Source of the DNA: Candidatus Poseidoniaceae archaeon
GTDB lineage: Archaea; Thermoplasmatota; Poseidoniia; Poseidoniales; Poseidoniaceae
Reading direction: 5' to 3'
Assembly (NCBI GenBank): GCA_023254445.1
Contig: JALRLN010000085.1
Span: 1-6,071 of the forward strand
DNA length: 6,071 bases
The notes below the pieces were generated by a model that was not told the DNA's origin, ran no database searches, and saw nothing but the letters and a program-made list of their open reading frames with translations. The position numbers were made by a program, and so were the translations under genes. Of the stretch, positions 1-4,899 are shown one piece after another. How positions within the stretch are numbered: position 1 is the first letter of the stretch; every line of letters begins with the position of its first letter.

Positions 1-473
1 GCAAAGGCGGTGTAGAAGTCCACGTTGCGGCTTGGGTCGAAGACCATCATCTGGCCGTCGTGCACGAGGCCGTAGGAGCACGAGGCCTTGCCCGGGCGGT
101 TGAACTGCCACAGGTCGTAGCCGTCCGGCGTTGCGATGCGTTTCGGGATCAGCACCTGCCCCCAGCCGTTCATTCCGCCTTCCAGCCAGCGCACGTCGTC
201 GAAGCCTGCCTCTTCAAGCACCTCGGCGACGAACATCGCGGAGCCCTGCTTGGCACAGATCGTGCGGTAGGTCTTCGCGGCGTCGAGTTTGGCCACGCTG
301 CCCTCCGGGTCCTCCATGAAGTCGTAGTACGGGATGTTCAGGAGGGTGATGGCCTCCGGCCCTTCGACGGAGAAGCGGGCGTGGTCGTCCTCGCCGCGCA
401 CGTCGAGGTAGACGTAGTCGCGCTGTTCCTCAATCCACTGGAACAGTTCTTCCGACGTGAAGGAGGCAGACAT
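1..473 (-). CDS. Rhodanese domain fused to metallo-beta-lactamase (persulfide dioxygenase-like) protein, 3' end outside window
   Basis: The first 157 codons are visible. Residues about 5-110 form a rhodanese domain: LDVR at 23-26, the presumed persulfide-carrying Cys73 in the active-site loop CAKQGSA, and the family-typical GGMNGW at 99-104. From about residue 124 a second domain begins (GKASCSYGLVHDG, then VFDPSRNVDFY), which matches the first beta strands of metallo-beta-lactamase hydrolases of the ETHE1/persulfide dioxygenase type. The HxHxDH metal motif lies beyond the window edge, so the dioxygenase assignment is inferred. Known fusions of this kind oxidise persulfide to sulfite while the rhodanese part moves sulfur to or from thiosulfate or thiols. 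No signal peptide is seen, so it is probably cytoplasmic. It is the last visible gene of the four-gene sulfur operon, starting 9 nt after the dsrE2-like stop behind a GAGGTG ribosome site. An MBL protein of other specificity (glyoxalase II-like) remains possible. Confidence 0.85.
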   Translation of the reverse strand, partial: MSASFTSEELFQWIEEQRDYVYLDVRGEDDHARFSVEGPEAITLLNIPYYDFMEDPEGSVAKLDAAKTYRTICAKQGSAMFVAEVLEEAGFDDVRWLEGGMNGWGQVLIPKRIATPDGYDLWQFNRPGKASCSYGLVHDGQMMVFDPSRNVDFYTAF

Positions 474-478
474 CGGCC

Positions 479-484
479 CACCTC
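479..484 (-). promoter_or_regulatory. Ribosome binding site of the rhodanese/MBL gene
   Basis: On the minus strand GAGGTG overlaps the TGA stop of the dsrE2-like gene and sits 5 nt before the ATG at 473. It matches the anti-Shine-Dalgarno core and supports that ATG as the start, as well as coupling to the gene in front. Confidence 0.5.
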
Positions 485-992
485 ACATGAACATCTGGAT
501 GTCCGCCTCGGCGGCGAAGTCCAGGAAGGCCGCGGCACCGCCAAAGGTGACGCCGTCGATGAAGTCCTCTTTTTCGAACCCGAAGACGTCCATCGTCATC
601 TGGCAGGCAATCAGTTCGACGCCGAGCATCACGCACATGTCGCGCAGTTCGGTGATTGTCGCGACGCCCTTTTTCTTGAACGTCTTCTTCATCAGGCCCG
701 TCGCCATGGTGTCGAAACCGGGCATCACGCCCGTGATGGCGTGCGGCATGGGCCAGTCAATGTTCTGGAACCCTTTCGGGCCGAAGGGCATCTTCATCGG
801 CATCGCGGGGTTTGCTGCAGGCGTCACCTTGGCCTTGATCTTCGGCTTCAGCAAGGGAAGCCCGTAGAAGGTGAAGAAGACCTTGACGTCCATGTCCATC
901 GCGGCCCCGGTCGAGGCCAAAATGAACGGCGGGTAGGCCCAGTCAAGGCTGCCTTGGGCGGCGATGAGCGCCATTTTCTTGCGCTCGGCCAT
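483..992 (-). CDS. DsrE2-like sulfur carrier protein (DsrE/DsrF/DrsH-like family)
   Basis: This 169-residue protein matches the DsrE2-type branch of the DsrE/F family. It has an N-terminal Rossmann-like strand (KKMALIAAQGSLDWAYPPFI), the FFTFYGLPLL segment at 39-48, a Met/Pro/Lys-rich middle loop (about 49-95), and the conserved C-terminal part with Cys120 (RDMC) and Cys130 in ACQMTMDVFGF. Family members carry sulfur as persulfide on such cysteines and exchange it with TusA and rhodanese partners. Its ATG directly abuts the TGA of the tusA-like gene (0 nt), preceded by GGTGAG, so the two are almost certainly translated together. Hydrophobic stretches near 20-48 belong to the fold rather than being clear membrane spans, although some DsrE2 proteins are membrane associated. 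The exact donor and acceptor cannot be read from sequence. Confidence 0.88.
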   Translation of the reverse strand: MAERKKMALIAAQGSLDWAYPPFILASTGAAMDMDVKVFFTFYGLPLLKPKIKAKVTPAANPAMPMKMPFGPKGFQNIDWPMPHAITGVMPGFDTMATGLMKKTFKKKGVATITELRDMCVMLGVELIACQMTMDVFGFEKEDFIDGVTFGGAAAFLDFAAEADIQMFM

Positions 993-1226
993 TCACTCAC
1001 CCCGCTTGACCATGAACCAGAACTTGCCGTCGCCCTCGCCCGTCTCAACAACTTCGTGACCAACGCGGTTCGCCCATGCGGGGATGTCCTGGCAGGAGCC
1101 AGGGTCCGTCGTGATGACCTTCAGGGTGGACCCTGCGGCCATGCCGTCAATCTTCATCTTCGTCTTCAGGACTGGCAAAGGGCAGTTCATCCCGCTGCAG
1201 TCAATTTCGTCGTCGTGTGCCATCAT
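993..1226 (-). CDS. tusA: TusA-like sulfurtransferase (SirA/TusA/YedF family)
   Basis: A 77-residue protein of normal length for the TusA family. The signature CPxP motif is intact as Cys15-Pro-Leu-Pro18 in DCSGMNCPLPVLKTKMKI, and the second conserved block TTDPGSCQDIPAW at 39-51 is present with an extra cysteine, Cys45. Cys15 is the expected sulfur-carrying residue: TusA proteins accept sulfane sulfur from rhodaneses or desulfurases and pass it to DsrE-type proteins, to tRNA thiolation or to sulfur oxidation. Here the partners are encoded next door (DsrE2-like and rhodanese fusion). Its first ATG overlaps the arsR stop (ATGA) behind GGAGGG; a second ATG follows at 1223. No tRNA-thiolation partners (TusBCD, MnmA) are seen, which favours a persulfide-handling role. 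The family call is firm; the pathway is inferred. Confidence 0.9.
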   Translation of the reverse strand: MMAHDDEIDCSGMNCPLPVLKTKMKIDGMAAGSTLKVITTDPGSCQDIPAWANRVGHEVVETGEGDGKFWFMVKRGE

Positions 1227-1579
1227 GCTCCCTCCATCATCTCACGCTGCGTCTCTCCGAGACACGTGAGCATCTTGCCGATCAGCGGATTGTGCACCGC
1301 GTACAGCACCCTGCGTCCGTCCCGTCGGCTGCTGAGGATCCCTTGGTGGTACATCTGCCGGAGGTGCTGGGACGTCGCCCCTTGCGTCAGGCCAACGGCC
1401 TCCTGCACCTCGCTGACGCACATCTCATTGTCGCGCAGCAGTTCCACAATCCTCAGCCGGTCCGGGTGCCCCATGGTCCGAATGACCACCGCGACGTCCG
1501 CCACGAAGGCGGGGTCGAGGCTGGGGGGCTGCTCCACACCAATCACGGGAATCGCCCCCCAATAGCAGCCTCCACACAT
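1223..1579 (-). CDS. ArsR-family winged-helix repressor, probable sulfur or metal sensor
   Basis: A 118-residue ArsR/SmtB-type regulator and the first gene of the operon. The winged helix-turn-helix is clear: GHPDRLRIVELL at 37-48, the recognition-helix region LTQGATSQHLRQM at 64-76, then the wing RRDGRRVLYAV at 85-95. It contains four cysteines: Cys2 and Cys5 in an N-terminal CGGC, Cys54 (NEMCVSEV) in the alpha-3 position used by ArsR/CadC sensors, and Cys106 in the last helix. In the persulfide sensors SqrR/BigR, one cysteine near the start of the DNA-binding domain and one in the last helix form a polysulfide link; Cys54/Cys106 could do the same, and CGGC could add a metal or redox site. 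The downstream genes favour persulfide sensing, but arsenite or heavy-metal sensing is not excluded. The ATG has no Shine-Dalgarno motif and may be leaderless. A perfect palindrome lies just upstream. Confidence 0.88.
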   Translation of the reverse strand: MCGGCYWGAIPVIGVEQPPSLDPAFVADVAVVIRTMGHPDRLRIVELLRDNEMCVSEVQEAVGLTQGATSQHLRQMYHQGILSSRRDGRRVLYAVHNPLIGKMLTCLGETQREMMEGA

Positions 1580-1591
1580 ATAGATTCCGTC

Positions 1592-1603
1592 ATATCATGA
1601 TAT
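1592..1603. promoter_or_regulatory. Perfect 12-bp palindrome, probable ArsR operator in the divergent promoter
   Basis: ATATCATGATAT is its own reverse complement and lies 13-24 nt upstream of the arsR-type ATG, inside the 71-nt region shared with the divergent oxidoreductase gene. ArsR repressors bind AT-rich dyads overlapping their own promoter, so this is the natural autoregulatory site. It could occlude both promoters. A second small palindrome, TTTGCAAA, sits at 1612-1619 on the oxidoreductase side. Confidence 0.5.
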
Positions 1604-1650
1604 CCTGATGTTTTGCAAAGGATTGTGCCCTCCATGCCGCTGTCCGCACC

Positions 1651-2670
1651 ATGGACGGACGACGCCTCGTGCTGACCAAGGCGGGCCCGCCGTCGACGAT
1701 GGCCGTGGAACGCTTTGCGCCCGCCGCGCCCGGTCCCGGGGAGGTGTTGGTCAAGGTCGCCTTCTCAGGCATCAACTTCGCCGACCTGCTTCAGCGTCTT
1801 GGCTTCTACAACCCGCGGCCCCCGTACCCGTTCACGCCCGGCTACGAAGCCAGCGGGCACGTGGAAGCCGTGGGGACGGGCGTGACGCACCTCGTGGTCG
1901 GGCAGGCGGTGATCGCCGTCCCCGGCACAGGGGCCCACACGAGCCACCTCGTGTGCGACGCGGGCCTCGTGATGACCCTTCCCGCAGGCATGACGCTTGA
2001 GCAGGGTGCTGCGCTCCCGGTGACCTACCTGACGGCGCATCACATGCTGCATCACCTCGGCGGCCTGAAGCCGGGGCACACCGTGCTGGTGCACGGCGGG
2101 GCGGGGGGCGTGGGCACCGCCGCGTTGCAACTGTGCCGCTGGGCCGGTTCGGGGCAGGTCTGGGCCACGGCGTCTGCTGCAAAGCGTGAGGTCGTCGAGG
2201 CCCTTGGTGGCACCTTCGTCGACCGGCACGCGGAGGACTTCGTCGCCCTCATCAAGCAGGCCACGAACGGCAGGGGGGTGGACCACGTGCTCGACCCGAT
2301 CGGCGGGACCCACCTCGAGCGCAGCCTGTCGTGCGTGGCGGAAGGCGGACGGCTCTACACCTACGGCCTCTCGCAGGTCGCGCCGGGCGGCCGACGGCGC
2401 CTGCTGCACGCTCTGGTGACGCTGCGCCGCCGAACGAAAGTCGATCCGCTTCGCCTCATGAACCGGAACCGTGCCGTGCACGGGGTCCACATGGGGACCT
2501 GGGCCGACCGGTCGGCCTTGATGCCCCAGATCGAGCGCCTTCTCAACGGCGTGGTCGAGGGTCACCTCGACCCGGTCATCGACCGTACCTTCCCCGTCGA
2601 GGACGCAGCGGTGGCGCATCAGCACCTGCACAACGGCGCCAACGTTGGCAAGGTGCTGCTGTCGTTCTGA
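1651..2670 (+). CDS. Zinc-independent MDR-family NAD(P)H:quinone oxidoreductase (VAT-1-like)
   Basis: A full-length 339-residue medium-chain dehydrogenase/reductase. The GroES-like half includes GINFADLLQRLGFY at 40-53 and PGYEASGHV at 63-71. The Rossmann half carries the nucleotide-binding HGGAGGVG at 148-155, then LDPIGG at 214-219. The structural-zinc cysteine cluster and catalytic zinc ligands of alcohol dehydrogenases are absent, as in quinone oxidoreductases. The block NRAVHGVHMGTW at 273-284 resembles the VAT-1-like subgroup. These enzymes use NAD(P)H to reduce quinones or the double bond of enones; the real substrate cannot be told. The ATG at 1651 has no Shine-Dalgarno sequence; the ATG at 1634 is out of frame. 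The gene is divergent from the arsR-type gene with an operator-like palindrome between, so it may be co-regulated with the sulfur operon, for example to feed or protect the quinone pool. That link is inference. Confidence 0.9.
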   Translation: MDGRRLVLTKAGPPSTMAVERFAPAAPGPGEVLVKVAFSGINFADLLQRLGFYNPRPPYPFTPGYEASGHVEAVGTGVTHLVVGQAVIAVPGTGAHTSHLVCDAGLVMTLPAGMTLEQGAALPVTYLTAHHMLHHLGGLKPGHTVLVHGGAGGVGTAALQLCRWAGSGQVWATASAAKREVVEALGGTFVDRHAEDFVALIKQATNGRGVDHVLDPIGGTHLERSLSCVAEGGRLYTYGLSQVAPGGRRRLLHALVTLRRRTKVDPLRLMNRNRAVHGVHMGTWADRSALMPQIERLLNGVVEGHLDPVIDRTFPVEDAAVAHQHLHNGANVGKVLLSF

Positions 2671-2674
2671 GGGC

Positions 2675-2881
2675 TCAGAACTTGCGCATGCCGGTGCCGG
2701 TCGTGTTGGACGAGTTTTCGATGTCGTTGCTCACGACGTTCGGGTCAAGGCGGGCGACGGTGGCTTTGAGGACCTCGAATTCGATCTCAAGGTCCTGCAG
2801 CGCGTCTTTCGTGGTCTCGATGTGGCGCTCAACGCGAGCGAGGAGTTTGGTCACCTTCCTCAAGGTCTGGTCGTCGGCCAC
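2675..2881 (-). CDS. Small coiled-coil protein of unknown function
   Basis: I do not recognise a family. From a GTG at 2881 it encodes 68 residues, mostly a charged amphipathic helix (about residues 4-43, LRKVTKLLARVERHIETTKD onward to TVARL) with heptad-like Leu/Val/Ile spacing, followed by an Asn/Ser/Thr-rich tail ending GTGMRKF. The helix resembles a short dimeric coiled coil. Codon use is strongly GC at third positions, like the neighbours, which supports real coding on this strand. The open frame continues upstream; an ATG at 2959 would give 94 residues, but the added part has weaker codon bias and low complexity, and an A-rich stretch (2902-2908) sits about 26 nt before the GTG as in a leaderless promoter. 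Starts further upstream would run into the tRNA and are rejected. It ends 4 nt from the convergent oxidoreductase stop. The role is unknown. Confidence 0.5.
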   Translation of the reverse strand: MADDQTLRKVTKLLARVERHIETTKDALQDLEIEFEVLKATVARLDPNVVSNDIENSSNTTGTGMRKF

Positions 2882-3038
2882 GGTGGTCCTTCGGACCCCT
2901 GCCTTTTGAGCGTTCGGCGTGGCGACCGACGCTGTTCGCTGCCGAGGCAGGGCGAACATCGGGAGGTGCGTGTCAGGTCGGGCACCGCCGTCGACCGACG
3001 TGGCTTCCGGCACGGCACGCGCACCGGTTGTGGTGATG

Positions 3039-3125
3039 TGGTGCAGGAGGCAGGATTCGAACCTGCGAACCGTTACGGACTGGGACCTCATCCCAGCGCC
3101 TTTGACCAAGCTGGGCGACTCCTGC
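3039..3125 (-). tRNA. tRNA-Leu(GAG), class II, CCA encoded
   Basis: The cloverleaf folds cleanly on the minus strand. The acceptor GCAGGAG pairs with CTCCTGC (7 of 7). The D-stem GCC/GGC encloses a loop containing GGTCAAA. The anticodon stem CTGGG/CCCAG encloses loop ATGAGGT with anticodon GAG. The 13-nt variable arm has a CCG/CGG stem, as expected for leucine tRNA, and the T-stem GCAGG/CCTGC encloses TTCGAAT. The discriminator base is A (3042) and the CCA tail is encoded at 3041-3039. There is no intron. It reads CUC and CUU codons. An AAATA box lies about 26-30 nt upstream of the 5' end. The tRNA lies between the DDAH-like gene and the small coiled-coil gene, all on the same strand. Confidence 0.96.
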
Positions 3126-3150
3126 GTGCATTCGCCGGTCATGCCTCCCG

Positions 3151-3155
3151 TATTT
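3151..3155 (-). promoter_or_regulatory. Probable TATA box of the tRNA-Leu gene
   Basis: On the minus strand AAATA, in the context TTCAAATAC, is 26-30 nt before the mature tRNA 5' end. This is the expected place for an archaeal TATA box and one of few A/T-rich spots in this GC-rich stretch. Confidence 0.4.
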
Positions 3156-3175
3156 GAACGCCGCGACGGGCGTTC
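3156..3175. repeat. 7-bp inverted repeat between the DDAH-like gene and tRNA-Leu
   Basis: GAACGCC and GGCGTTC form a perfect stem with a 6-nt loop, starting 5 nt after the DDAH-like stop codon (read on the minus strand). It could be a transcript-end stem for that gene, but no T-tract follows. In this GC-rich DNA chance is possible. Confidence 0.35.
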
Positions 3176-3179
3176 GGGC

Positions 3180-4019
3180 TCATTCGGACTCGAGCAGCCA
3201 GGGCGGGGGGCTGTAGAAAATGGAGCAGCAGGTCAGGGAGCCGTCGGCGGCGCGGATTTCGCTCATGTCGAGCACCACCGGCTCCAGCCCGAGGGCCTCG
3301 ATGGTGGCAAGGACCGTCGGGTAGCCCTCGGCGACCAGGACCTTGCCGTTGGGGAAGCCGATCGTGTTGCAGCCGTACACCTCCTCCTCGGGCATGACGT
3401 GAACGCGGCACCCTTCGGGCAGGTCCCCGAAGTCCTCTGGACGAAGGTAGCCTTCTGGGATCAGGAGGTCCGTGTCGGTCGGCGTGGACGAGATCGACGT
3501 CAGGTGAAGCGCGTGCTTCGGAACGTCCACCACGCGGAGTTCGTAGTTGAGGTGGTCCAACAGCAGTTTGAGTTCGGCGATGCCGGCGTCGTTGGTGCGC
3601 TCCGAGCGGCCCACGAAGAACAGGTCGCCCAAGCGGACAATGTCCCCGCCGTCCATCTTGGCTTCGCCCCACATCCGGCAGAGGCGCCCGCCGTGGAGTT
3701 GCCGGACGAGGAAGTCGGCCACGGGTGGCTGTTCGCCACGTCGGGACGGATGGCCCGGCACGGGCAGCAGGACGTGGTCGTCGATGACCACCGCTTGGTC
3801 CTCGACGAATATGCAGTCGGGGTGGTCGTGGTCGGCCGGGAGGACCGTGACCTCGACGCCGTTGGCGATGAGGGCTTGACGGTAGGCCTGATGCTGCTCC
3901 TGAGCGCGAGGCACGCTCGTTGGACCGGAGCCGAAGAACTTCGCCAGCGCCCGAGGATAGGAATCAGGAACGGCGCGCACCAGCGCGCACCGCTTCTGGT
4001 CCAATCGGACCGTAGCCAT
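3180..4019 (-). CDS. Dimethylarginine dimethylaminohydrolase (DDAH)-like amidinohydrolase
   Basis: A full-length 279-residue protein of the arginine deiminase/amidinotransferase superfamily, close to DDAH in length (about 250-285). DDAH hydrolyses N-methylated arginine to citrulline and methylamines. The visible active-site set is complete. Asp68, Glu73 and Asp74 lie in PDCIFVEDQAVV. Arg93 lies in PGHPSRRGE. Asp123 lies in MDGGD, Arg141 in GRSERTN and His172 in HLTS. The nucleophile Cys264 lies in ADGSLTCCS near the C-terminus. From memory of human DDAH1 these line up with Asp73/Glu78/Asp79, Arg98, the catalytic Asp, Arg145, His173 and Cys274, so the substrate pocket, not only the triad, looks conserved. 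No signal peptide is seen, so it is probably cytoplasmic. It has its own promoter and no metabolic partner nearby. An arginine- or agmatine-directed activity remains possible. The ATG at 4019 lacks a Shine-Dalgarno motif, but a TATA-like box sits 24-29 nt upstream, suggesting a leaderless mRNA. Confidence 0.9.
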   Translation of the reverse strand: MATVRLDQKRCALVRAVPDSYPRALAKFFGSGPTSVPRAQEQHQAYRQALIANGVEVTVLPADHDHPDCIFVEDQAVVIDDHVLLPVPGHPSRRGEQPPVADFLVRQLHGGRLCRMWGEAKMDGGDIVRLGDLFFVGRSERTNDAGIAELKLLLDHLNYELRVVDVPKHALHLTSISSTPTDTDLLIPEGYLRPEDFGDLPEGCRVHVMPEEEVYGCNTIGFPNGKVLVAEGYPTVLATIEALGLEPVVLDMSEIRAADGSLTCCSIFYSPPPWLLESE

Positions 4020-4042
4020 GGGCGGCGGTCCGTCCTTCCGTT

Positions 4043-4048
4043 CATAAT
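4043..4048 (-). promoter_or_regulatory. Probable TATA box for a leaderless DDAH-like mRNA
   Basis: ATTATG on the minus strand lies 24-29 nt upstream of the ATG at 4019. This is the usual distance from archaeal TATA box to transcription start and implies transcription starting at or near the start codon. Confidence 0.4.
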
Positions 4049-4051
4049 CCT

Positions 4052-4068
4052 ATCCGGAGGTTCCGGAT
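4052..4068. repeat. Perfect 7-bp inverted repeat in the divergent promoter region
   Basis: ATCCGGA-GGT-TCCGGAT lies between the divergent DDAH-like and AIM24-like genes, immediately upstream of the TATA-like box of the former. It is placed where a dimeric regulator could act on both genes. No cognate regulator is encoded in the window. Confidence 0.4.
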
Positions 4069-4122
4069 TTCGGGGGAATCGGGTGCGGAATGGCTATGCC
4101 TTGGCGGAGGAAAGGCGGCACC

Positions 4123-4857
4123 ATGCAAGAGCACCTTGAGTTCAACCCCGCCTATTCGCTGCTGACCCTCGCCCTCGCTGCAGGCGAGCAGGTCAACGTC
4201 GAGCCGGGGGCCATGGCCGCCCTCGGGGGTTGTGACGTGCAGACGCGCTCCGGTGGCGGCTTCCTCAAGGGGCTGAAGAAGGCGGTTGTTGGCGGCGAGT
4301 CCTTCTTCCTCAACACCTTCACCGCAGGCCCACAGGGCGGATGGATCTCCATCGCCCCCGGAAGCCCGGGCGACATCATGGCCTACGACGTTCAACCCGG
4401 ACGGGAGTTGTTCATTCAGGGCGGCTCGTACCTCGCAAGCACCACCAACGTGCAGACCGATACGAAATTCCAGGGCCTCAAGAGCCTCTTTTCGGGCGAA
4501 TCCATGTTCTTCATCCGCGCCTTTACCGAAGCCGGCCCAGGCCGCGTGTGGTTCAACTCCTTCGGCGCGATCAAGCCCATCCCCATCCAGCCGGGGCAGG
4601 TGGTGACGGTGGACACCGGCCACGTGGTCGCCTTCGAAAACACCCTGCAGTACAGCGTTCGAAAGTTGGGCAACCTCAAGTCGGCCCTCCTGGGCGGTGA
4701 GGGTTTGGTCATGGACTTCCAAGGTCAGGGAACGGTATGGATCCAGAGCCGGGCCATCGCTGGCTTGGTGGAGCGCATGGTGCCGCTGATGGGCAGCGGC
4801 AAGGCGGCGGGCGGAGGGGCTGCCGGCGGCTTCCTCGGCGGCATGCTTGGGAACTGA
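4123..4857 (+). CDS. AIM24 / TIGR00266 family protein
   Basis: Using the ATG at 4123 the protein has 244 residues. It shows the family's repeated beta-rich pattern: YSLLTLAL and VEPGAMAAL near the N-terminus, GGGFLKGLKKAVVGGESFFL followed by NTFTA, then PGDIMAYDV, and a second cycle with TDTKFQGLKSLFSGESMFFI. Later blocks are VDTGHVVAFENTLQYSVRKL and GGEGLVMDFQGQGTVWIQSR. The tail after VPLMGSG is Gly/Ala-rich and flexible (GGGAAGGFLGGMLGN), as in many homologues. The family forms a trimeric beta-prism-like fold and is named after yeast AIM24, which affects mitochondrial inner-membrane organisation; the prokaryotic function is unknown. There is no signal peptide. An in-frame ATG at 4090 would add MAMPWRRKGGT; the family begins at MQEHLEFNP, and a GGAGG at 4106-4110 favours 4123. 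The M28 gene follows after 42 nt on the same strand, but no functional link is evident. Confidence 0.92.
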   Translation: MQEHLEFNPAYSLLTLALAAGEQVNVEPGAMAALGGCDVQTRSGGGFLKGLKKAVVGGESFFLNTFTAGPQGGWISIAPGSPGDIMAYDVQPGRELFIQGGSYLASTTNVQTDTKFQGLKSLFSGESMFFIRAFTEAGPGRVWFNSFGAIKPIPIQPGQVVTVDTGHVVAFENTLQYSVRKLGNLKSALLGGEGLVMDFQGQGTVWIQSRAIAGLVERMVPLMGSGKAAGGGAAGGFLGGMLGN

Positions 4858-4899
4858 GCGGACCGCTGCGTTGAACAGGGGCCGCACGGTCCCCGCACC

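Noticed and set aside
60..1565. 501-codon open frame on the plus strand opposite the sulfur operon
   Set aside because: It lies antisense to four recognisable genes with conserved motifs. Its His/Arg/Val-rich composition is the usual mirror of GC-rich coding sequence, and it has no family resemblance.
1765..2631. 288-codon minus-strand open frame opposite the oxidoreductase
   Set aside because: Antisense shadow of a full-length MDR protein with an intact nucleotide-binding motif.
2960..3142. Upstream extension of the small coiled-coil gene to an ATG at 3142
   Set aside because: The extension would translate the tRNA-Leu sequence in its entirety. The true start must lie downstream of the tRNA.
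3156..3175. Intrinsic terminator after the DDAH-like gene
   Set aside because: The stem is real, but no run of T follows on the minus strand; the following bases are AAATA, better explained as the tRNA promoter.
2919..4139. 406-codon plus-strand open frame
   Set aside because: It runs through the tRNA gene and the whole DDAH-like gene in antisense, so it cannot be a real gene of this length.
4870..4899. GGGG...CCCC hairpin before the M28 start codon as a regulatory RNA element
   Set aside because: Only four consecutive pairs form, with mismatches inside. This is expected by chance in GC-rich DNA.
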